Source: Pseudomonas sp. HAR-UPW-AIA-41
GTDB lineage: Bacteria > Pseudomonadota > Gammaproteobacteria > Pseudomonadales > Pseudomonadaceae
Assembly: GCF_002304225.1 (NCBI RefSeq)
Contig: NZ_NSLB01000006.1
Location: 1 to 64,000 of the forward strand
Length of the DNA: 64,000 nt
Direction: 5' to 3'
In this document: in pieces, positions 36,177-45,665 of the stretch
Numbering within the stretch: position 1 is the first letter of the stretch
Layout: every line of letters begins with the position of its first letter
Made by a program: the position numbers and the translations under genes
Notes under the pieces: model-generated
What the model was told of the DNA's origin: nothing
What the model saw: the letters and a program-made list of their open reading frames with translations, nothing else
Databases searched by the model: none

Positions 36177-37679
36177 TCAGTTCAGCTCCGTGCCGTGGCG
36201 GGCCATGATGTGGCGCACCACGCTGTAGTCCTGCAGGGAGTCGCTGGACAGGTCCTTGCCGTAGCCGGAGCGCTTGAGGCCTCCGTGGGGCATTTCGCTG
36301 ACCAGAGTGAAATGGGTGTTGATCCAGGTGCAGCCGTACTGCAGGCGATTGGCAATCTGCATGGCCTTGTCCAGGTTCTGCGTCCACACGGAGCTGGCCA
36401 GTCCGTATTCGCTGTCGTTGGCCCAGTCCACTGCCTGGCTCAGATCGTCGAAACGGGTTACCGATACCACCGGACCGAATACTTCACGCTGGACAATCTC
36501 ATCGTTCTGTCGGCAACCGGCCAAGAGTGTCGGTTGGTAGAAAAAACCGGGCCCAGAATGCACCGCAGCACCTGTCACCCGCTCGATATGGGGTTGGCCA
36601 AGGGCTCGCTCGACAAAGCTGGCCACGCGGTCGCGCTGGCGGGCGCTGATCAGCGGGCCGATCTCGTTGTCGCTGTCCTTTTTACGGGCAAAGCGCAGGC
36701 TGGATACCGCATCACCGAGCTCGGCAACCAGGCGGTCGTGGATGCCGGCCTGGGCATAGATACGGCAGGCGGCGGTGCAGTCTTGACCGGCGTTGTAATA
36801 ACCGTAGCTGCGCACCCCCTGAATCACGGCCGCCAGATCGGCGTCGTTGCACACAATCACCGGTGCTTTCCCGCCCAGTTCCAAGTGGGTGCGTTTCAGC
36901 GTCCGGGCGGCAGCCTGAAGAATCTTCTGGCCGGTAACGATGTCTCCGGTCAGTGACACCATGCGTACCTGCGGATGGCAGACCAGCGGGCTGCCGACTG
37001 TCTCACCTGCGCCGCAGACAATATTCACTACACCGCGCGGCAACAGTTCAGCCAGTGCCGGCGCCAGCGCCAGAATGCTCAGGGGCGTGTGCTCTGAGGG
37101 TTTGAACACCAGGGTGTTGCCGGCGGCGATGGCCGGAGCGATTTTCCACGCCGCCATCATCAGCGGGTAGTTCCACGGTGCGATGGAGGCCACCACGCCC
37201 AGCGGATCGCGGCGTACCAGGCTGGTATGCCCTGGCAGATACTCGCCGGACAGCTGGCCCTGCTGGCAGCGCACGGCGCCAGCGAAGAAACGGAACACGT
37301 CGACGGCAGCGGGAATATCGTCATTGCGCGCCAGGTGTTGCGGCTTGCCGCAGTTCAGTGCTTCCAGCGTGGCCAGCTCGGCGCTGCGTTGCTCAATGGC
37401 ATCGGCAATCTGCAGCAGGATCAGCGAGCGCTGTGCCGGGGTGCTACGCGACCAGCCGGCAAAGGCGCTGCGTGCGGCAGCGATCGCCTGCTCCAACTGA
37501 TCCAGCGATGCCTCGGCAATTTCGCACAGGGTTTCACCGGTAGCCGGGTTGAGGATGGTTTCACGCGCGCCCTGTCCGGCAACCAGTTGGCCGTCGATCA
37601 GCAATGCCGAATGAAGCACGGGGGCGGTGGCGTTCGTCATCTTCTTGGTTCTTTTGTTGACGTTGATGTCCTGAGACAT
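36177..37679 (-). CDS. Gamma-aminobutyraldehyde-type aldehyde dehydrogenase (first gene of the operon)
   Basis: The product has 500 residues from the ATG at 37679, chosen because AGGAG lies seven bases upstream; a second ATG at 37640 lacks a site. The N-terminal extension MSQDINVNKRTKKM precedes the normal [13 protein letters not shown] start. Catalytic motifs are LELGGKAP and [11 protein letters not shown]. It is strongly similar along its length to the PatD at the other end of the operon, so the two are paralogues. One may prefer 4-aminobutanal and the other a related amino-aldehyde such as that from spermidine or cadaverine. Confidence 0.9.
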   Translation of the reverse strand: MSQDINVNKRTKKMTNATAPVLHSALLIDGQLVAGQGARETILNPATGETLCEIAEASLDQLEQAIAAARSAFAGWSRSTPAQRSLILLQIADAIEQRSAELATLEALNCGKPQHLARNDDIPAAVDVFRFFAGAVRCQQGQLSGEYLPGHTSLVRRDPLGVVASIAPWNYPLMMAAWKIAPAIAAGNTLVFKPSEHTPLSILALAPALAELLPRGVVNIVCGAGETVGSPLVCHPQVRMVSLTGDIVTGQKILQAAARTLKRTHLELGGKAPVIVCNDADLAAVIQGVRSYGYYNAGQDCTAACRIYAQAGIHDRLVAELGDAVSSLRFARKKDSDNEIGPLISARQRDRVASFVERALGQPHIERVTGAAVHSGPGFFYQPTLLAGCRQNDEIVQREVFGPVVSVTRFDDLSQAVDWANDSEYGLASSVWTQNLDKAMQIANRLQYGCTWINTHFTLVSEMPHGGLKRSGYGKDLSSDSLQDYSVVRHIMARHGTELN

Positions 37680-37775
37680 GCTTTGGCTCCTGGCCATGGC
37701 GCCGTCTCGGATGGTTCTGAGACTAGAGTCCGACTCGGCGCTCGACAATTTCTAATTTATGAAAGCAGCGTTCGG

Positions 37776-38687
37776 TTAAATCGATACCTTGCGTGAATTG
37801 GGTTGTTCACGGGCAATCGACAGGAAAGGATCAACCAGCGCTGGCCTGGCGGTACCGCGGCGCCAGGCCAGGCCAACATCCAGGGTGGCGCTGAGGTCTG
37901 CCAGCGGGCGGGCCTCAATGATGTCGCCTTCAAGCGACCAGGGGCGGTAAGTCATGTCCGGCTGGATAGACAGGCCCAGGCCGGCCGCCACGAGGCTGCG
38001 CACTGCCTCCACCGAGGCGGTGCGCAGGCTGACTTGTGGGCTCAGGCCGGCGCGCGACCAGATGCGTTGGGTGTGCAGCCCCATCTCATCGGCGTTCAGC
38101 TGGATCAACGGCTGACTGGCCACATCGGCCAGGGTGATGCTGTCGCGCTCCAGCAAGGGATGTTGCGGAGGGAGCCAGAGGCGATGGGGGGAGTGGGTCA
38201 GTACCTCGGTCTGTAGGGCGTGACGATCTTCAAGGTTGGACAGAATCAGTACGCCGACATCAATCTCGCCAGACACCAGCAGGTGCTCGATATAGCTGCG
38301 CTCATCTTCCACCACTCGGGTCTGCACGTTGGGATAGGCGCGTTGGAAGCGGGTGATCAGATCGGCCAGGTAGTAACCGGCCACCAGGCTGGTTACACCG
38401 ATGGTGAGATGCCCGGCCACCTGGTCGGTGCTTTGCTGCAGGCTGCGTTTGGCATTATCGACGGTGGCGAGGATCAGGTGGGCCTGGCGCAGGAACTGAT
38501 GCCCCTGATGGGTCAGGCTCATGCCCTTGGCGTGACGGTTGAACAGGGCTACACCGATCTCTTCTTCCAACTGCTGAATCGCCTGGGTCAGCGTGGACTG
38601 AGAGATGTACACCGCCTGGGCGGCAGCCGAGATGGAGCCGGTTTCCGCCACGGCAATGAAATGGCGGATCTGACGCAGGGTCATCAT
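37776..38687 (-). CDS. LysR-family transcriptional regulator
   Basis: The product has 303 residues. The N-terminal winged helix reads LRQIRHFIAVAETGSISAAAQAVYISQSTLTQAIQQLEEEIG, and the substrate-binding domain begins GHLTIGVTSLVAGYYLADLI. The layout matches the CynR/CbbR-like LysR type. It lies 96 bp upstream of the amine operon and reads in the same direction, so it is the likely local regulator. Two adjacent ATGs (38687, 38684) are possible starts. Confidence 0.92.
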   Translation of the reverse strand: MMTLRQIRHFIAVAETGSISAAAQAVYISQSTLTQAIQQLEEEIGVALFNRHAKGMSLTHQGHQFLRQAHLILATVDNAKRSLQQSTDQVAGHLTIGVTSLVAGYYLADLITRFQRAYPNVQTRVVEDERSYIEHLLVSGEIDVGVLILSNLEDRHALQTEVLTHSPHRLWLPPQHPLLERDSITLADVASQPLIQLNADEMGLHTQRIWSRAGLSPQVSLRTASVEAVRSLVAAGLGLSIQPDMTYRPWSLEGDIIEARPLADLSATLDVGLAWRRGTARPALVDPFLSIAREQPNSRKVSI

Positions 38688-38817
38688 GACTGATGTCCTT
38701 AGCTAAGGCGTCCATGCCATTCCAATGAAGAAGGCTGAGCATAGCCTTCAATTTTTCAGAATGACATGCAGCTCACGCGCCAAAATACGTGAGGGTCGAC
38801 GCTCCTGCGCCCTTTGG

Positions 38818-39891
38818 TCAGGGCGCCGGGATGGCGGGGATGAAGAAAAAGGCCAGGCCGAACACCAGATACACGGCCAGCAGTTGCACGCCCTTGAGCC
38901 AGTCGGAGCGGCCGTCGCCGGCGATCTGGCTGGTGATCAGCACCGACAGGAGCATGGTCAGGGTCAGGCCCGAGGTGAACGCGAGGTTCATCGGCGTGGG
39001 GCCGATGTACAGGCTGCTCAGCACCAGCACCGGCGCCACGAACAGCGCCACCTGCAGGCTGGAACCGATGGAAATCGACAGCGCCAGGTCCATGCGGTTC
39101 TTCATCGCCGCGGTAATGGCCGAGGCATGCTCGGCGGCGTTGCCGAGAATGGCCACCACGAACACACCGATGAACAGGTTGGAGAGGCCGAAGGCTTTGG
39201 CGCTGGGCTCGATGGCTCCGACCAGGATTTCACTGACCCAGGCAATCAGGGCGGTGGCCACGGCCAGAATGGCGATGGCCTTGCCCATCGGCCAGAGGTC
39301 GGTGGCTTCGCCATCCTCCTGACGATTGCCGGCGAACAGGGCCTTGTGGGTGACCAGCGAGTAATACAGGAACAGGCCGTAGACCAGCAGCAACACCACG
39401 GAAATGGCATTGCTCAGGTGCTGCACCTTGCCCAGCAGGGCCGGTGCCTCTTCGGCGCGCATCATGTACACCGCCGGCAGCACCAGGGCGATGGCGGCCA
39501 GGGTCAAAAGACTCGCTTCGGCCCGTGCGCCATCGGAGTTGAAATGCTGCTCCCTGAAGCGAAGACCGCCGCAGAGCATGGAAGCACCCAGCACCAGCAG
39601 AATGTTGCCGATGATCGAGCCGGCCAGCGAGGCCTTGACCACGTCATGCAGGCCGGCGCGCAGGGCGGCTATGGCGATGATCAGTTCGGTGGCATTGCCG
39701 AAGGTGGCGTTGAGCAGGCCGCCAACCCCTTCACCGCTGCGTTCGGCCAGCTGTTCGGTGGCTTTGCCCAGCCAGCCGGCCAGCGGAATGATGGCGATGG
39801 CGGCGGCGATGAAGATCGCCAGATGCTGCTGGGGCGCCAGGTACTCCAGGGCCAGGGTGACGGGTACGCAGAGCAGCAGCCAGTTGAGCAT
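38818..39891 (-). CDS. Calcium/proton (CaCA-family) antiporter, ChaA-like
   Basis: The product has 357 residues from the ATG at 39891, which has GGAG nine bases upstream; 39906 and longer starts are in frame. About eleven membrane helices form two inverted repeats, each with the CaCA alpha-motif: [17 protein letters not shown] and [16 protein letters not shown]. These carry the acidic ion-binding Glu residues. It should export Ca2+ (or Na+/K+) in exchange for protons at the inner membrane. It is divergent from the Anbu operon. Confidence 0.9.
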   Translation of the reverse strand: MLNWLLLCVPVTLALEYLAPQQHLAIFIAAAIAIIPLAGWLGKATEQLAERSGEGVGGLLNATFGNATELIIAIAALRAGLHDVVKASLAGSIIGNILLVLGASMLCGGLRFREQHFNSDGARAEASLLTLAAIALVLPAVYMMRAEEAPALLGKVQHLSNAISVVLLLVYGLFLYYSLVTHKALFAGNRQEDGEATDLWPMGKAIAILAVATALIAWVSEILVGAIEPSAKAFGLSNLFIGVFVVAILGNAAEHASAITAAMKNRMDLALSISIGSSLQVALFVAPVLVLSSLYIGPTPMNLAFTSGLTLTMLLSVLITSQIAGDGRSDWLKGVQLLAVYLVFGLAFFFIPAIPAP

Positions 39892-40115
39892 GCCGTGGGA
39901 CTCCATTCGGGCAGTGGTAAAGAGAAGAGCGGCCCCTTGCGGAAGCAGCCATACAGACAGTGTAAGCAAGGCGTTCAGGCGCAGGCCAGACAATCCGCAG
40001 GAGCGCTGCTTCGCTTTGGTGCTGCGGCCGGAAAAATCCCCCTGTGGCGTGCCTTGTTTTGGTGCCTGTTTTTTGTGGGTATTTTCAAGAGACTGATTTA
40101 AAAGAGAAATTTAAG

Positions 40116-40130
40116 TGGCACGGGCCTTGC
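40116..40130 (+). promoter_or_regulatory. Sigma-54 (RpoN) promoter of the Anbu operon
   Basis: TGGCAC-GGGCC-TTGC fits the -24/-12 consensus exactly, with GG at 40117-40118, GC at 40129-40130 and ten bases between. It is 37 bp before the ATG of the ATP-grasp gene, leaving room for a short leader. Sigma-54 promoters need an enhancer-binding activator such as NtrC, which would tie this operon to nitrogen or stress control. Confidence 0.75.
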
Positions 40131-40166
40131 GATGTCTTCTGCGCCTGCAGCGAGAAGGAGTACGGC

Positions 40167-41576
40167 ATGGCCCGGATTCTCTATGACGAGATGTACGACG
40201 CGAGTGGCGCTGTCCGCCCGCACTACCGCGAATTCGCCCGCTGGTTGGCGAATACCCCGCCCGAGCAACTGGCCCAGCGCCGCCGTGAGGCCGACCTGCT
40301 GTTCCACCGGGCTGGCATCACCTTCACCGTGTACGGGGATGACCAGGGCACCGAGCGTCTGATTCCCTTCGACACCATCCCGCGCAGCATTCCGGCCAGC
40401 GAGTGGCGCGTGGTCGAGCGCGGCTGCATTCAGCGGGTCAAGGCGCTGAACATGTTCCTCGCCGACCTTTACCACGGGCAGCGCATCATCAAGGCCGGCA
40501 TCATTCCGGCCGAGCAGGTGCTGGCCAACGAGGGCTACCAGATGGCGATGCAGGGCCTGGACCTGCACCGCAACATCTACGCCCACATCGCCGGGGTCGA
40601 TCTGGTGCGCGACGGTGACGGCAGCTACTACGTGCTGGAAGACAACCTGCGCACCCCCAGCGGCGTCAGCTACATGCTCGAAGACCGCAAGATGATGATG
40701 CGCCTGTTCCCCGAGCTGTTTTCCGCCCAGCGAATTGCGCCCATTGATCACTACCCGAGTCTCTTGCTGTCGACGCTGAAAAGCTCCAGCCCGGTGGACG
40801 ACCCCAGCGTGGTGGTGCTGACGCCGGGGCACTTCAACAGCGCCTATTTCGAACATGCCTTCCTCGCCCGCGAGATGGGCGTGGAACTGGTGGAAGGCGC
40901 CGACCTGTTCGTCCGCGACGAGAAGGTGTACATGCGCACCACCGCCGGTCCGCAGCAGGTGGATGTGATCTACCGCCGCCTGGACGATGCCTTCCTCGAT
41001 CCACTGGCCTTCAACCCCGAGTCCATGCTCGGTGTGCCAGGGCTCCTGTCGGCCTACCGCGCCGGCAACGTGGTGCTGGCCAATGCCATCGGTACCGGTG
41101 TGGCCGATGACAAGTCGGTGTACCCGTTCGTGCCGGACATGATCCGCTTCTATCTCGATGAGGAGCCGATCCTGAAGAACGTGCCGACCTGGCAGTGTCG
41201 CAAGGCCGACGAGCTGTCCCACGTACTGGCCCACCTGCCGGATCTGGTGGTCAAGGAAACCCAGGGCTCGGGCGGCTACGGCATGCTGGTCGGCCCGGCC
41301 GCGAGCAAGGCCGAGATCGAGACCTTCCGCGAGCGCCTCAAGGCCAATCCTGCCGCCTACATCGCTCAGCCGACCCTGAGCCTGTCTACCTGCCCGACTT
41401 TTGTCGAGCAGGGCATTGCCCCGCGCCATATCGACCTGCGCCCGTTCGTCCTCTCCGGCAAGGAAACCCGTCTGGTTCCCGGAGGGCTGACCCGCGTGGC
41501 GCTGCGCGAGGGTTCCCTGGTGGTCAACTCGTCGCAGGGCGGCGGGACCAAGGACACCTGGGTGGTTGAAGATTGA
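40167..41576 (+). CDS. Circularly permuted ATP-grasp type 2 protein
   Basis: The product has 469 residues from the ATG at 40167, with AAGGAG six bases upstream. Family features include EWRVVERGCIQRVKALNMFLADLYHGQRI, DLVRDGDGSYYVLEDNLRTPSGVSYMLEDRKMM and VVKETQGSGGYGMLVG. It is a DUF404/DUF407-type CP-ATP-grasp protein, predicted to join an amino group to a carboxylate and make a peptide-like product. It is the first gene of the conserved set with alpha-E, transglutaminase and Anbu, which are thought to build and process a small peptide. Confidence 0.92.
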   Translation: MARILYDEMYDASGAVRPHYREFARWLANTPPEQLAQRRREADLLFHRAGITFTVYGDDQGTERLIPFDTIPRSIPASEWRVVERGCIQRVKALNMFLADLYHGQRIIKAGIIPAEQVLANEGYQMAMQGLDLHRNIYAHIAGVDLVRDGDGSYYVLEDNLRTPSGVSYMLEDRKMMMRLFPELFSAQRIAPIDHYPSLLLSTLKSSSPVDDPSVVVLTPGHFNSAYFEHAFLAREMGVELVEGADLFVRDEKVYMRTTAGPQQVDVIYRRLDDAFLDPLAFNPESMLGVPGLLSAYRAGNVVLANAIGTGVADDKSVYPFVPDMIRFYLDEEPILKNVPTWQCRKADELSHVLAHLPDLVVKETQGSGGYGMLVGPAASKAEIETFRERLKANPAAYIAQPTLSLSTCPTFVEQGIAPRHIDLRPFVLSGKETRLVPGGLTRVALREGSLVVNSSQGGGTKDTWVVED

Positions 41577-41591
41577 GAAGGATTGCCTGCC

Positions 41592-42542
41592 ATGCTGAGT
41601 AGAACTGCCGCCGAACTGTACTGGATGTCGCGCTACCTGGAGCGCGCGGAAAACCTCGCGCGCATGCTGGATGTCAGCTATTCGCTGTCACTGATGCCGC
41701 AGGACGGTCAGGGCACCGGCCTCGATGAACTGACCATGCCGCTCCTGATCACCGGCAACATGGACGATTACCTGGCGCGCCACGGCGAACTGGATGCCGA
41801 GCGCCTGCTGCACTTCTTCGCCTTCGACGGCGACAACCCCGGCAGCATCTTCAGCTGCCTGCGTGCCGCACGCGGCAATGCCCACGTGGTGCGCGGGCGG
41901 ATCACAGCCGACATGTGGGAAAACATCAACGCCACCTGGCTGGAAATGCGCGACATGGCCCAGCAGGGCCTGCAGAGCTACGGCATCAGTGCCTTCTGCG
42001 AATGGGTCAAGCAGCGCTCGCACCTGTTCCGCGGTGCCGCCTTCGGCACCAGCCTGCGCAACGATGCCTTCCGCTTCATCCGACTGGGTACCTACATCGA
42101 GCGGGCCGACAACACACTGCGCCTGCTCGACTCGCGTTACGAGCTGCTCGGCGATGCCGCCGAGAGCATTGGTGACGGCTCGGCCCGTGGTTACTACCAG
42201 TGGAACGCCTTGCTGCGTGCGCTCTCGGTATTTGAGGCCTTTACCGAAATCTACCGCGGCTCTCCGGACAAGCGTCAGGTGGCCGAACTGCTGATCCTGC
42301 GCGAGGACGTGCCGCGCTCGCTGCGCGCCTGCCTCGGCGAAATCAACCAGATCCTCGCCAGCCTGCCGGGCGTCAACGGCCGTCCGGCGCAGCGCATGGT
42401 CGCCAGCCTGGAAGCGCGGCTGCGCTACACCGGCATCGAGGAAATCCTCGAAGAGGGCCTGCACGTCTGGTTGTCCGACTTCATCCTGCTGGTTCGCCGG
42501 CTGGCCAATGCCATTCAAAGTTCCTATCTGGAGGCCGCATGA
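41592..42542 (+). CDS. Alpha-E domain protein
   Basis: The product has 316 residues and is almost entirely helical. It starts MLSRTAAELYWMSRYLERAENLARML, the signature of the alpha-E (DUF403) family, and has FIRLGTYIERADNTLRLLDSRYELL in the middle. Its function is unknown, but it always accompanies the CP-ATP-grasp protein and may be its partner. A TTG at 41583 is in frame; ATG 41592 is preferred. The stop overlaps the next ATG by four bases. Confidence 0.92.
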   Translation: MLSRTAAELYWMSRYLERAENLARMLDVSYSLSLMPQDGQGTGLDELTMPLLITGNMDDYLARHGELDAERLLHFFAFDGDNPGSIFSCLRAARGNAHVVRGRITADMWENINATWLEMRDMAQQGLQSYGISAFCEWVKQRSHLFRGAAFGTSLRNDAFRFIRLGTYIERADNTLRLLDSRYELLGDAAESIGDGSARGYYQWNALLRALSVFEAFTEIYRGSPDKRQVAELLILREDVPRSLRACLGEINQILASLPGVNGRPAQRMVASLEARLRYTGIEEILEEGLHVWLSDFILLVRRLANAIQSSYLEAA

Positions 42543-43345
42543 AACTCACCATCAGCCACGACACCACCTACCGCTACGACGACCAGGTGCGCGCGAGCAT
42601 CCAGTACCTTCGTCTGACCCCGCAGGAAAGCGAGCGCCAGCATGTACTCGACTGGCACCTGGACCTGCCGTGCCCGGCCCGCGCCCAGCGCGACCCCTAC
42701 GGCAACATCCTGCACGTGCTGAATGTGGACGAACCGCACGATTCGCTGCTGATCAGCGCCCGTGGCAGCGTGGAAATCGACGAAACCCGCGAGGCCGAGC
42801 ATGACCAGCTGTCGCCGCTGCCGTTCCTGCGTTTCACCCGCCTGACTCAGGCCGACGAAGCCCTGCGCCAGTTCGCCCTGCATCACTGTGGCGCCCGTCG
42901 TGACCGCAATGCCCTGATCGAACTGATGTTCGGTCTGGGCGAGGCCATGCCGTTCACGCCGGGTCTGACCGCTGTCGACACCACGGCGGCGGAAGCCTTC
43001 GCCAAGCGCGGCGGCGTCTGTCAGGACCACAGCCATGCCTTCCTGGCCTGCGCCCGCAGCCTGCAGGTGCCGGCGCGCTACGTGTCCGGCTACCTGTTCA
43101 GCGAAGACGCCGGCCATCTGGCCAGTCACGCCTGGGTGGAAGCCTGGCTGGACGGCGCCTGGTACAGCTTCGATGTCACCAACGGCCTGTCGCGCCCGGA
43201 GCGTCACCTCAAGCTGGCCGTGGGTCTGGATTATCTGGATGCCTGCCCGGTGCGTGGCATGCGCCGTGGCGGCGGCGGGGAGCAGATGCACGCCCGCGTG
43301 CTGGTCAATCAGCCAGTAATGACCCTGCATGCCCAGCAGCAGTAA
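42539..43345 (+). CDS. Transglutaminase-like cysteine protease
   Basis: The product has 268 residues. Residues 1-80 form the Transglut_N beta-sandwich (LTISHDTTYRYDDQVRASIQYLRLTP). The catalytic triad is C161 (GGVCQDHSHAF), H197 (SHAWVEAWL) and D212 (WYSFDVTN). It overlaps the alpha-E gene (ATGA), so the two are translationally coupled. It is predicted to hydrolyse or transfer a peptide bond in the operon's putative peptide product. Confidence 0.93.
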   Translation: MKLTISHDTTYRYDDQVRASIQYLRLTPQESERQHVLDWHLDLPCPARAQRDPYGNILHVLNVDEPHDSLLISARGSVEIDETREAEHDQLSPLPFLRFTRLTQADEALRQFALHHCGARRDRNALIELMFGLGEAMPFTPGLTAVDTTAAEAFAKRGGVCQDHSHAFLACARSLQVPARYVSGYLFSEDAGHLASHAWVEAWLDGAWYSFDVTNGLSRPERHLKLAVGLDYLDACPVRGMRRGGGGEQMHARVLVNQPVMTLHAQQQ

Positions 43346-43390
43346 CCATCAGCAGTATCGGGCGGCCCTCAGGCCGCTCTGCGAGGTGTT

Positions 43391-44125
43391 ATGACCTATT
43401 GCGTTGCCATGAACCTGGCCGATGGCCTGGTGTTCGTCTCCGACTCGCGCACCAACGCCGGGGTCGATCACATTGCGACTTTCCGCAAGCTGCACGTCTT
43501 TGGCGTGCCGGGCGAGCGGCTGATCGTGCTGCAGAGTGCCGGTAACCTGGCCACCTCGCAGTCGGTGATCAGCCTGCTGCGTCACCGGCTGGGCGGCGAG
43601 GGCGCGCACCTGCACAACGTCCCGACGCTGTTCGACGCGGCCAGTCTGGTGGGCGCGACCCTGCGCGAAGTGCTGGAACGCGACAGCGGCCCGAGTCTGG
43701 GGCAGGGCGTTGATCTTGGCTGTTCCTTCCTGCTCGGCGGGCAGATTCGCGGAGCGGCCCCCGGCCTGTTCAACCTCTACCCGCAGGGCAACTTCATCGA
43801 GGCCACCCGCGACACGCCGTACTTCCAGATTGGCGAGAGCAAGTACGGCAAGCCCATCCTCGACCGCGCGCTGCAGCACGGCACGCCCCTGGAGCAGGCA
43901 TTGCGCTGTGCGCTGATTTCCTTCGATTCGACCATCCGCAGCAATCTCTCGGTGGGCATGCCGCTGGATGTGTTGGTGTACCGCGCCGGCTCACTGGTGA
44001 TTCCCGAAGGCTACCGGGTCAGCGAGGGCGATGCCTATTTCGAGAGTATCCGCGCCTTCTGGGGCGCCGGTCTGCGCCAGTTGCTCGGGGAGTTGCCGGA
44101 ACTGCCCGACGACTACTGGCGCTAG
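43391..44125 (+). CDS. anbu: Anbu (ancestral beta-subunit), HslV-like Ntn hydrolase
   Basis: The product has 244 residues. It begins M-T-Y-C-V-A with Thr2 as the expected N-terminal nucleophile after Met removal, followed by MNLADGLVFVSDSRTNAG, and Lys33 (TFRKLHVF) fits the proteasome active-site lysine. LGCSFLLGGQI and SNLSVGMPLDVLVYRAGS are typical of Anbu. Anbu forms a helical or ring-shaped self-compartmentalised hydrolase related to the proteasome, with no ATPase partner. It is the last gene of the sigma-54 operon; its stop lies at the edge of a 140-bp inverted repeat. Confidence 0.92.
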   Translation: MTYCVAMNLADGLVFVSDSRTNAGVDHIATFRKLHVFGVPGERLIVLQSAGNLATSQSVISLLRHRLGGEGAHLHNVPTLFDAASLVGATLREVLERDSGPSLGQGVDLGCSFLLGGQIRGAAPGLFNLYPQGNFIEATRDTPYFQIGESKYGKPILDRALQHGTPLEQALRCALISFDSTIRSNLSVGMPLDVLVYRAGSLVIPEGYRVSEGDAYFESIRAFWGAGLRQLLGELPELPDDYWR

Positions 44126-44264
44126 CAGGCTGTTGAAAACTACCTGCGTTGCCATCGCGGCGTTAAAACCAGGCTCAAAATACTCATTTACCATTCGTAA
44201 ACTGCGCTTTTTTGCCTGTTTTTGCCTTGCGCTAGCTGCCTCGCCAACGTTTTCAAAAGCCTGC
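44125..44264. repeat. 140-bp imperfect inverted repeat with GCAGGCT-TTGAAAAC ends
   Basis: The left end, GCAGGCTGTTGAAAAC (44125-44140), matches the complement of the right end (44249-44264) at 15 of 16 bases, and the centre TTTAC-CATTC-GTAAA pairs. The interior is AT-rich and partly symmetrical. It resembles a dispersed palindromic element and probably ends Anbu transcription. Confidence 0.65.
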
Positions 44265-44368
44265 TTCGCTCTTTACGTTCCGTCTCTAATGGTGATCGTC
44301 AGCAGGCGGTGCGCAATCGGGTAAGATGCGCGCCGCAGCGCAGGGCTGCGCCAGCAGAGGGCCAGTGG

Positions 44369-45562
44369 GTGAGCAAGCAGCAAGCAGACGTGATCATCAT
44401 CGGCGCCGGTGCCGCAGGGCTGATGTGCGCCTTCACCGCCGCCCAGCGTGGCCGCCGCGTACTGGTACTTGATCACGCCAACAAGCCCGGCAAAAAAATC
44501 CTCATGTCCGGCGGTGGCCGCTGCAACTTCACCAACATGTACTGCGAGCCGGCCAACTTCCTCTCGGCCAACCCGCATTTCTGCAAGTCGGCACTGGCGC
44601 GCTACACCCAGTGGGACTTCATCGAGCTGGTCGCCAAGCACGGCGTGGCCTATCACGAGAAGAAGCTCGGCCAGCTGTTCTGCGACCACAAATCCAGCGA
44701 CATCCTCGGCCTGCTGCTGGATGAGTGCGACCAGGCCGGCGCCCGTCTGCAGCTGGATACTTCGGTCAGCGAGATTGCCGCGCTCGAGGGCGGCGGCTAC
44801 CGCCTGGAAACCAGTGCCGGCACCTACACCTGCCAGTCGCTGGTAATTGCCACCGGCGGCCTGTCGATTCCCACCCTGGGCGCCAGTGGCTTCGGTTATC
44901 AGGTCGCCCGCCAGTTCGGCCATCAAGTGCTGCCGACCCGAGCCGCGCTGGTGCCGTTCACCATTACCGAACCCCAGCTCAAGGCGCTGTGCAGCGAACT
45001 CTCCGGCACCTCGGTGGAGGATTGCCTGGTCAGCTGCAACGGCCAGAGCTTCAAGGAAAACATCCTGTTCACCCACCGCGGTCTGAGCGGCCCGGCCATT
45101 CTGCAGATTTCCTCCTACTGGCAGCCGGGCGACGAGGTCAGCATCAACCTGCTGCCGCACCTGGACCTCGCCGAGTGGCTGCCGGCGCAGCAGGCCGAGC
45201 GGCCCAACAGCGAGCTGAAAACCGTGCTGGGCGAGCTGTTCACCAAGAAGATGGCCGGCCTTCTGGCCGAGCAGTGGTTCGTCTCCAAACCGCTCAAGCA
45301 ATACACGCCGGCTGAGCTGCAGACCGTAGCCGGACGGCTGGCAGACTGGCGTTTCGTCCCGGCCGGCACCGAGGGCTACCGCACCGCCGAGGTCACTCTG
45401 GGCGGGGTGGACACCCGCGAGGTGTCGTCCAAGACCATGGAGTCGCAGAAGGCGCCGGGGCTCTACTTCATCGGCGAGGTGCTGGATGTGAGCGGCCAGC
45501 TGGGCGGCTTCAACTTCCAGTGGGCCTGGGCTTCCGCCTTCGCCGCCGCCCAGTACGCCTGA
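44369..45562 (+). CDS. HI0933/YhiN-type NAD(P)/FAD-dependent oxidoreductase
   Basis: The product has 397 residues from a GTG at 44369 with AGAGG eight bases upstream. The FAD motif is IIGAGAAGLMCAFTAAQRG, followed by the family signature KPGKKILMSGGGRCNFTN. The middle has the IATGGLSIPTLGASGFGY and ENILFTHRGLSGPAILQISSYW segments, and the C-terminus closes with GLYFIGEVLDVSGQLGGFNFQWAWASA. The reaction is not known for this family. It follows the 140-bp palindrome and converges with the beta-lactamase gene. Confidence 0.92.
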   Translation: MSKQQADVIIIGAGAAGLMCAFTAAQRGRRVLVLDHANKPGKKILMSGGGRCNFTNMYCEPANFLSANPHFCKSALARYTQWDFIELVAKHGVAYHEKKLGQLFCDHKSSDILGLLLDECDQAGARLQLDTSVSEIAALEGGGYRLETSAGTYTCQSLVIATGGLSIPTLGASGFGYQVARQFGHQVLPTRAALVPFTITEPQLKALCSELSGTSVEDCLVSCNGQSFKENILFTHRGLSGPAILQISSYWQPGDEVSINLLPHLDLAEWLPAQQAERPNSELKTVLGELFTKKMAGLLAEQWFVSKPLKQYTPAELQTVAGRLADWRFVPAGTEGYRTAEVTLGGVDTREVSSKTMESQKAPGLYFIGEVLDVSGQLGGFNFQWAWASAFAAAQYA

Positions 45563-45580
45563 TTCCCCTGCGGCTCAGCC

Positions 45581-45665
45581 CGTAGGTTGGGTTGAGTCGC
45601 CACGCGACGAAGCCCAACGGATCATTCCCGCACGTTGGGCTTCGCGACGCTCAACCCAACCTACG
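45581..45665. repeat. 85-bp palindromic element (GTAGGTTGGGTTGAG family), copy 1
   Basis: CGTAGGTTGGGTTGAG (45581-45596) is the exact complement of 45650-45665, with inner GAAGCCCAAC / GTTGGGCTTC arms. It lies between the convergent flavoprotein and beta-lactamase genes and includes the beta-lactamase stop. A related copy is at 56161-56247. Confidence 0.85.
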
